A stretch of DNA of 64,000 nt from an uncultured Stomatobaculum sp. (GTDB taxonomy: Bacteria > Bacillota > Clostridia > Lachnospirales > Lachnospiraceae), in the NCBI RefSeq assembly GCF_937924975.1, contig NZ_CALEYG010000011.1:1-64000 (forward strand), written 5' to 3'. Each line of letters starts with the position of its first letter. Positions within the stretch are counted from its first letter, which is position 1. Below are positions 58,927-64,000 of the stretch, piece after piece. The notes beneath the pieces were generated by a model, which had not been told where the DNA came from, ran no database searches, and saw only the letters and a program-made list of their open reading frames with translations. A program made the position numbers and the translations under genes.

Positions 58927-59455
58927 CTTCTCTCTCCTCTCCCGGCAGCAAGAGGCGCACCACCCGTCGGCCGCCTAAATGCTCTCTGCGAAAATATTCC
59001 ATGGTCTCGACAAAGTCTTCCTTGCCATCGGCCGCATTGAAAAAGCGATAGCGCGCGGGCGTCTCGTCGCTGACGCGCACAAAGGCAATGTAATGCGGCT
59101 CTCTGCCCTCGATATAGCGGAGAATGCCGCGCGGCACGCCGCACTCCCGCACGATGCGCACCAGTTCCTCACCGCTCCCGTAGATGCGCGCGATCGGAAT
59201 GTGCCTCTCTTTAAAATAGCGCACCATGGTCGGAAACGGTGTGCCGTGTGTCCCCTCATAGGGGAGAATACAACGCATGGCCTCATAGACCGCCTCAACC
59301 GCTATGCCACGCCCCGCGGCATGCTCTGCGTTGTAAATCGCAACCCAGCCGCAGCCGTTAAACGAGGTGGGATAACGCCCATACGGAAAATTGCTCAGGT
59401 AATCCTGATCTTTTAAAAATCCATCTTTCGAAAATGCGCGCGGATCAATCTTCAT
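58790..59455 (-). CDS. C39-like cysteine-peptidase-fold protein
   Basis: A 221-residue soluble protein. NGCGWVAIYNAEH (Cys35) resembles the nucleophile helix of papain-like C39 peptidases, and PHYIAFVRV and RFFNAADG match the histidine and aspartate/asparagine strands. No signal peptide is seen. The last ~45 residues, after LLLPGEERE, are basic, have no family look and lie in the 137-bp overlap with the downstream gene, so the original end may have been nearer 58930. Substrate unknown. Confidence 0.68.
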   Translation of the reverse strand: MKIDPRAFSKDGFLKDQDYLSNFPYGRYPTSFNGCGWVAIYNAEHAAGRGIAVEAVYEAMRCILPYEGTHGTPFPTMVRYFKERHIPIARIYGSGEELVRIVRECGVPRGILRYIEGREPHYIAFVRVSDETPARYRFFNAADGKEDFVETMEYFRREHLGGRRVVRLLLPGEEREDARARGKNHIVDAKWSEHLPRRCVQYPVLRRKNSFEPLSRIGRGA

Positions 59456-59485
59456 CGTCTGTGATACCTCTCTCTTATGCCGGAA

Positions 59486-59513
59486 ACGCGGAGCCCCAAA
59501 AAGGACTCCGCGT
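59486..59513 (-). terminator. Hairpin in the leader of the C39-like gene
   Basis: ACGCGGAG pairs with CTCCGCGT (59486-59493 and 59506-59513), with two further G-C pairs inside. It lies between the promoter at 59534-59562 and the ATG at 59455, with only TTTCCGG after it. It could terminate 2HCT transcripts or act as a leader structure. Confidence 0.45.
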
Positions 59514-59533
59514 CGTCATCAGCGCTACATTTT

Positions 59534-59562
59534 ATCTTAGCATATCTTCACATTTGCTACAA
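59534..59562 (-). promoter_or_regulatory. Promoter of the C39-like gene
   Basis: TTGTAG (59562..59557), 17 bases, TAAGAT (59539..59534) preceded by TGC on the minus strand. Confidence 0.58.
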
Positions 59563-59602
59563 TCCTAATCTCCGACTGCGCAAGAAAAAGCAGAAAAAGT
59601 GC

Positions 59603-60877
59603 TCAGTGCAGCAGAATCGCGGCGAGAATACCGCCGAGCGTCAGCATGAGCGCGCCTATGCTCCTGGTCACAATCTGCGCAAAAGGCAGGAGCGCCATGC
59701 GATCCGCCGCCGAGAGCACGGCCACATTGCCGGAGCCCCCCATATTGGTCGTGCACATGCCGGCCGCAATCGAGGCTTCGAGCGGGTAAAAGCCCATGAG
59801 CCTGCTGCCCACAAAGCCCGCGGTCAGCGTGATGGCGAGTACGCCGAGCACGATAGTCAAAAGATACGGCAGCGTGAGCACCGCCGCGAGCCGGTTTAAG
59901 TCGAGAAGCACAATGCCTATCCCCGTGAGTGCTGCCGCCGTAAAGGCGCGAATCACAAACTGTCCCCAGACCGCCGCTGCCTCTTCCGTCTCCTCGGGCA
60001 GGACAGAAAAGCCCTTTGCCGCCATAATACAGAGTATCATGCCCGCATAGGCGGGCAGCGCCGGGATGAAGCCGTGTAAGAGCGCACCGGCCGTATAAAA
60101 AGCGAGTGAGAGCAGAAGTCCCGCGAGCAGACTCCCGAAGTCTGCCTGTGCAGGACTTTTTTTCTGCACCGCCCCCTCTCCCCGAAGCAGCTGCCCGCCG
60201 CCGCTCAGTTTCGGAAAGCGCGCCGAAAGTCGCACCGTAAGCGCGCCGAAGAGGATGGACACAATGTTTCCGAGCACCGTCGCCGGTGCAATCCGGGTCA
60301 GAATCTCACCGGCCGGCATGCCGCTCGCCTCCGCATAGATTGCGGAGAGCGGCACCGCGCCCGCGGTCATCCCGCCGGAAGTCATCGGAATCGCGATATA
60401 GAGCAGGCTCTCCGACACCGAAAAGCCCTGCAAAAGACCGAGCAGCACCACCACCGCTGTCCCCGCCGCGACACCGGCAAGCGCGGTCGGCAGAATGCGG
60501 AGGGAGGCGCGAAACAAAAGCCGCCGGTCGATCTGAAAGAGGCTGCCCGTAATCAGAGCCGCAATGTAAAAAATCAGAAAGCCCTCGCTCTCTATAAAGC
60601 GGCCGAGTATCTCTGTGCTGCCCTTCGGCAAAAGGCCGCTCGCCCCGATTGCCGCGCCGCCGAGCACACAGACCACCGAACCCCCGAAATAGGTCCGCAC
60701 AAGCGGCACACTCTTTCCGAGCTCGTTCAGGCCCTCGCCGAGCACCAACAGTAAAAATAAGCCGCCCGGCAGCCCGGCCGGAATGACACCGCGCCGCAGC
60801 GCGAGACACAGAAGTCCCAGCACGGCGAGGTAGAGCGGCAGCGGAAGTCCCGCGACCCGTTTCATTTCTTTCCTCAT
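59603..60877 (-). CDS. 2-hydroxycarboxylate transporter family symporter
   Basis: A 424-residue membrane protein with about eleven to twelve helices, of the 2HCT family (CitS, CitN, MaeN) that moves citrate or malate with Na+ or H+. The two re-entrant signature loops appear as SGGMTAGAVPLS and NMGGSGNVAVLSAADRM. The substrate cannot be read. The ATG (60877) overlaps the upstream stop; a second ATG at 60865 also has a GAGGAAAG site. No citrate lyase genes are nearby. Confidence 0.85.
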   Translation of the reverse strand: MRKEMKRVAGLPLPLYLAVLGLLCLALRRGVIPAGLPGGLFLLLVLGEGLNELGKSVPLVRTYFGGSVVCVLGGAAIGASGLLPKGSTEILGRFIESEGFLIFYIAALITGSLFQIDRRLLFRASLRILPTALAGVAAGTAVVVLLGLLQGFSVSESLLYIAIPMTSGGMTAGAVPLSAIYAEASGMPAGEILTRIAPATVLGNIVSILFGALTVRLSARFPKLSGGGQLLRGEGAVQKKSPAQADFGSLLAGLLLSLAFYTAGALLHGFIPALPAYAGMILCIMAAKGFSVLPEETEEAAAVWGQFVIRAFTAAALTGIGIVLLDLNRLAAVLTLPYLLTIVLGVLAITLTAGFVGSRLMGFYPLEASIAAGMCTTNMGGSGNVAVLSAADRMALLPFAQIVTRSIGALMLTLGGILAAILLH

Positions 60878-61383
60878 CTCTCACGCCCCCCTTCCGCTGC
60901 CATTCCCTCTGCGGCTGCCCGTATCGCAAAAAATTCACGGAACGTTTTTTCCTCCCCTTCGATGCCCCGCTTTATTTTTTCCAGTCTCCGTTTTCCGACC
61001 CTGCGGTCCAGAATCGCGAAAACGCGGACCAGCATATTTTCGCTTGCGAGACTCTCTTCGATGCTCTGATTGTCAAACATCGAAAAGGCCTCATAGAAAC
61101 TCCGCTGGTCAAAGACACCGAGCTGCACCGCAGTGTCATCCATAAACGCCATCTCCTCTTTCATCCGCCTCTCATAGCACGCATCCCGCGGAAACAGCGC
61201 AGCCTTAAACCAGTTATTATAATAGCAGCCCGCAATGATTTCCTTACCGTCAAGGCGTATCGCCGCGCGCCCCTCATGATCCGGGCACTGATTGTAACTC
61301 GTCGCATAATATTGAATATGCCCACGGAGGGACGCTGCCAAATATTCGTTCTCCAGTTTGCTTCTCATACCGCTCCAGCTCAC
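60874..61383 (-). CDS. SF0329-like conserved protein of unknown function
   Basis: A 169-residue soluble protein: a short SWSGMRSKLENEYLA start, an aromatic core (HIQYYATSYNQC, GKEIIAGCYYNNW) and a helical, charged C-terminus ending ALL-alpha. The start pattern recalls the SF0329 family, tentatively. GTG 61383 with a GGGAGGG site is preferred; the frame opens at 61413, only a few bases after the predicted transcription start. It is coupled to the 2HCT gene. Confidence 0.62.
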   Translation of the reverse strand: MSWSGMRSKLENEYLAASLRGHIQYYATSYNQCPDHEGRAAIRLDGKEIIAGCYYNNWFKAALFPRDACYERRMKEEMAFMDDTAVQLGVFDQRSFYEAFSMFDNQSIEESLASENMLVRVFAILDRRVGKRRLEKIKRGIEGEEKTFREFFAIRAAAEGMAAEGGRER

Positions 61384-61425
61384 AGTATGCCCTCCCGCTT
61401 CCGAATCTCTCATTGTGATATTCTC

Positions 61426-61455
61426 ATCTTAATTTACCCCGCAATTCCCTGTCAA
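61426..61455 (-). promoter_or_regulatory. Promoter of the SF0329-like/2HCT operon
   Basis: A perfect TTGACA (61455..61450), 18 bases, then TAAGAT (61431..61426) on the minus strand. The -35 box shares five bases with the opposite promoter. Confidence 0.65.
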
Positions 61456-61478
61456 GAAAGCCTCTTCGGTGGCATAAT
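61449..61478 (+). promoter_or_regulatory. Promoter of the S66 peptidase gene
   Basis: CTGTCA (61449-61454), 18 bases, CATAAT (61473-61478) preceded by TGG. Divergent from, and sharing -35 bases with, the SF0329-like operon promoter. Confidence 0.55.
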
Positions 61479-61534
61479 AGAGTTCACCCGAAAACGGTTT
61501 ATTTCCGAAATTCGCTTTGTCTTTAGGAGGCTCT

Positions 61535-62587
61535 ATGCGTTACCCTCATTTTTTACCCGAAAACGGCTGCATCGGCTTTATCTCCCCTGCCTTCGGCGCT
61601 GCCACGGAACCCTACCGCTCCGCTTTTCTGAATGCCCGTGCTAAGTTTGAAGCCATGGGCTACCGCTGCGTGACCGGCCCGAACGCCTTTGTACAGGAAG
61701 GGGTCGGCATCAGCAATACGCCGAAGGCCTGCGCGGCCGAAGTCAATGACTTTTTCATGCGAAACGACACGGACATCCTGATTTCCCTCGGCGGCGGCGA
61801 GCTGATGTGCACCATCCTGGATGATGTCGATTTTCCCGCGCTTCGGGCCGCTGCCCCCAAGTGGTTTATGGGATTTTCAGACAACACAAACCTCACTTTC
61901 CTCCTGCCGACTCTCTGTGACACAGCAGCCATCTACGGCCCGAATGCCCCCGCCTTCGGCATGGAGCCCTGGCACCCGGCACTTTTTGATGCCTTCGCTT
62001 TACTCACCGGCAAGCGCGCGGCCTTCGAAAACTATCCCCGCTGGCAGTATGCGGCGCTTCGCGACGAAGAGCACCCGCTGCTCCCCTACCATTTGGACCG
62101 CGAGACCAAACTCCGCTGCTTTTGTCCGGATGCGCACGGCGACATGAAGGAGACAGAGGCGCCGCTCACGCTCCGCGGTCGCCTGCTCGGCGGTTGCCTC
62201 GATGTGCTGCGCGGTCTCGCCGGCACTTCTTATGACCGCACGGAAGCGTTCCTTCGGCGCTATCCGGACGAACCTCTGCTCTGGTTCTTCGAGTCCTGCG
62301 ACCTCAATGTCTTTGATATGGAGCGTTCTCTCTGGCAGCTCGAGCACTGCGGCTGGTTCTCTCGCGTCGGCGGTTTTCTGATCGGGCGCCCCCTGCACTT
62401 TGACGAACCGCTCTTCGGGCTCGACCAATATGCGGCTGTCCTCCACCGCCTCGAAAAATACCGCGTTCCGATCATCATGGATGCGGACTTCGGACATCTC
62501 CCGCCGGCGCTCCCGCTGGTCAGCGGCGCCCTTGCAACCGTCGCGCGGCGCGGAAATACCCTCCGCCTCTCCTACGATTTTCACTGA
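61535..62587 (+). CDS. S66-family LD-carboxypeptidase/MccF-like serine peptidase
   Basis: A 350-residue peptidase of family S66. The N-terminal GFISPAFG segment, SLGGGELM, the serine nucleophile in MGFSDNTNLTF and the C-terminal Glu/His region (WFFESCDLN, RVGGFLIGRPLHF) fit the Ser-Glu-His triad. Relatives trim LD-linked tetrapeptides during wall recycling or detoxify microcin C-type adenylates. No signal peptide is seen, so it acts in the cytoplasm. ATG 61535 has TTAGGAGG upstream. Confidence 0.88.
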   Translation: MRYPHFLPENGCIGFISPAFGAATEPYRSAFLNARAKFEAMGYRCVTGPNAFVQEGVGISNTPKACAAEVNDFFMRNDTDILISLGGGELMCTILDDVDFPALRAAAPKWFMGFSDNTNLTFLLPTLCDTAAIYGPNAPAFGMEPWHPALFDAFALLTGKRAAFENYPRWQYAALRDEEHPLLPYHLDRETKLRCFCPDAHGDMKETEAPLTLRGRLLGGCLDVLRGLAGTSYDRTEAFLRRYPDEPLLWFFESCDLNVFDMERSLWQLEHCGWFSRVGGFLIGRPLHFDEPLFGLDQYAAVLHRLEKYRVPIIMDADFGHLPPALPLVSGALATVARRGNTLRLSYDFH

Positions 62588-62645
62588 AACGCTGTTATCT
62601 ATCTCATAAATATCAATGCATTTTACTGAAATTCGGCCGCCTCTG

Positions 62646-62674
62646 TTTACAGCGCTTTTTTCCTGTGGTACAGT
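62646..62674 (+). promoter_or_regulatory. Promoter of glnN
   Basis: TTTACA (62646-62651), 17 bases, TACAGT (62669-62674) preceded by TGG, about 37 bases before the ATG. The 60 bases before it, after the S66 gene, are AT-rich with no terminator hairpin seen. Confidence 0.65.
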
Positions 62675-62711
62675 CACGCAAACATGTTCACTTGCATACA
62701 AGGAGGAACCA

Positions 62712-64000
62712 ATGGAAGAAAAACACGAAAGGGTAAACATTGCGGAACTGTTCGGTGAAAATGTGTTCGGCGACCGCGTGATGCGGGAGCGCCTGCCGAA
62801 GGCCGTCTACCAGCGCGTGCGGGAAATGATGACCAAAGGCTACGAGCTGGAGCCCGCGATTGCGGATTCCGTCGCCCAGGCGATGAAGGAATGGGCCGTC
62901 GAGAACGGTGCGACCCACTACACCCACTGGTTCCAGCCGCTCTCCGGCGTCGCCGCCGAGAAGCACGACAGCTTCCTTTCCGGTGTGGATTCCGAAGGGC
63001 GCGCTCTGCTTGAATTCTCCGGCAAGAACCTGGTCCGGAGCGAGGCCGATGCCTCGTCCTTCCCCTCCGGCGGTCTCCGCGCCACCTTTGAGGCGCGCGG
63101 CTACACAGTCTGGGACTGCACGAGCCCTGCCTTTCTCCGGAAAGAGGGCGACTGCGTGACGCTCTGTATTCCGACCGCCTTCTGTGCCTACGCGGGCGAG
63201 GCGCTCGACCAGAAGACGCCCCTGCTCCGCTCCATGCAGGTCTTAAACCGCGAGGCACTTCGTATTTTAAAGCTCTTCGGCATAAACGACGCAAAATGGG
63301 TCAAGCCCTCGGTCGGCGCCGAGCAGGAATATTTCCTCATTGACCGCGAAAAATATTTGAAGCGGAAGGATCTGATTTACACCGGCCGCACGCTCTTCGG
63401 CAGCATGCCCGCAAAGGGCCAGGAGCTCGACGACCACTACTTCGGCGTGCTAAGGAAGCGCATCGCCGCGTTTATGCGCGATGTGGACATGGAACTCTGG
63501 AAGCTCGGCGTCAGCGCAAAGACCGAGCACAACGAGGTCGCCCCCTGCCAGCACGAGCTCGCGCCGATTTTTGAAGAGGCAAATCTCGCGGTCGACCACA
63601 ACCAGCTGACCATGGAAATACTCCAGAAGCAGGCCGGTCGCCACGGTCTCGAATGTCTGCTGCACGAGAAGCCCTTTGCCGGCGTCAACGGCTCGGGCAA
63701 ACACAACAACTGGTCCGTCTCGACCGACACCGGCTTAAACCTCTTAAACCCCGGCAAGCGCCCGCACGAGAATCAGCTGTTTCTCCTGACGCTCGCCTGT
63801 GTGCTCGCGGCCGTAGATACGCACGCCGACCTCCTGCGTCTCTCCGCGGCAAATGTCGGCAATGATCACCGGCTCGGCGCGGATGAGGCGCCGCCCGCAA
63901 TCATCTCCTGCTTCCTCGGCTCCCAGCTCGAGGATATTGTCGCACAGATTATCGAGACCGGTGTCGCAAGCAGCTCGCTCTCCGGAAAGAGCCTCGAGAC
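62712..64000 (+). CDS. glnN: Glutamine synthetase type III, N-terminal part
   Basis: The gene starts at ATG 62712 after CAAGGAGGAACCA and runs off the right edge; 429 codons are visible of a protein that is usually about 700 residues. GSIII-specific N-terminal segments (NIAELFGENVFGDRVMRERL, GGLRATFEARGYTVWD) lead to the catalytic part with VGAEQEYFLID, TEHNEVAPCQHE and VNGSGKHNNWS, which bind glutamate, metal and ATP. It makes glutamine from glutamate and ammonium, and typifies anaerobes. Confidence 0.95.
   Translation, partial: MEEKHERVNIAELFGENVFGDRVMRERLPKAVYQRVREMMTKGYELEPAIADSVAQAMKEWAVENGATHYTHWFQPLSGVAAEKHDSFLSGVDSEGRALLEFSGKNLVRSEADASSFPSGGLRATFEARGYTVWDCTSPAFLRKEGDCVTLCIPTAFCAYAGEALDQKTPLLRSMQVLNREALRILKLFGINDAKWVKPSVGAEQEYFLIDREKYLKRKDLIYTGRTLFGSMPAKGQELDDHYFGVLRKRIAAFMRDVDMELWKLGVSAKTEHNEVAPCQHELAPIFEEANLAVDHNQLTMEILQKQAGRHGLECLLHEKPFAGVNGSGKHNNWSVSTDTGLNLLNPGKRPHENQLFLLTLACVLAAVDTHADLLRLSAANVGNDHRLGADEAPPAIISCFLGSQLEDIVAQIIETGVASSSLSGKSLE

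Noticed and set aside
1..64000. CRISPR array, insertion sequence, prophage, tRNA or rRNA genes
   Set aside because: No regularly spaced repeats, transposase or integrase genes, terminal repeats or cloverleaf-like sequences were recognised by reading.

Overview
The window is a compact, GC-rich bacterial chromosome segment. Most genes lie on the minus strand in long, translationally coupled operons (ATGA, GTGA and TTGA stop-start overlaps). The gene families point to an anaerobic clostridium, most likely a Lachnospiraceae relative: FprA flavo-diiron protein, class III ribonucleotide reductase NrdD/NrdG, HemZ, type III glutamine synthetase, cobalamin-dependent MetH with a separate activation protein, and the recJ-apt / relA-MBL-hemZ-hisS-aspS neighbourhood. 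This assignment rests on family knowledge; no rRNA or tRNA gene was found to anchor it.

Layout. 1-2 kb: left-edge gene start, relQ and mrp. 2-3.2 kb: fprA on the plus strand. 3.2-10.1 kb: a minus operon qmcA-like, nadE, trmH, small membrane protein, birA, rpoD, queH. 10.2 kb: Rrf2/IscR regulator (+). 10.8-15.6 kb: aminotransferase, iron alcohol dehydrogenase, tyrS, metallophosphoesterase. 15.7-20.8 kb: carAB and dapF. 20.9 kb: DUF4349 lipoprotein (+). 21.9-28.1 kb: a six-gene operon around cdaA-cdaR (c-di-AMP synthesis) with an oligosaccharide polymerase and an aminotransferase. 28.2 kb: upp (+). 28.9 kb: membrane protein. 29.6-33.5 kb: metF, MetH activation protein, metH. 33.6-36.4 kb: nrdD-nrdG. 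36.7-46.4 kb: relA, MBL hydrolase, hemZ, then hisS, aspS and a two-component system. 46.5-53.1 kb: cobalamin operon btuR, cbiD, a cbiJ-E-T triple fusion, cbiA, cobU, cobS. 53.1-57.1 kb: trxB, a barnase-like lipoprotein, recJ, apt. 57.2 kb: SDR (+). 58.0-61.4 kb: C39-like protein, a degenerate radical-SAM protein, SF0329-like protein and 2HCT transporter. 61.5-64 kb: S66 peptidase and the start of glnN (+).

The most unusual points are a surface-anchored barnase-like RNase with no neighbouring barstar; a radical-SAM-like protein that has lost two of its three cluster cysteines exactly where its gene overlaps the upstream gene by 137 bp; the CbiJ-CbiE-CbiT fusion in a cobalamin block sitting between the apt terminator and the relA promoter; a c-di-AMP operon carrying a glycan polymerase; and several divergent promoter pairs whose -35 boxes share the same bases. 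Many promoters here carry an extended -10 (TGnTAnnnT).

No phage, insertion sequence, CRISPR array or wholly new gene system is evident. The window reads mostly as housekeeping chromosome with local oddities.
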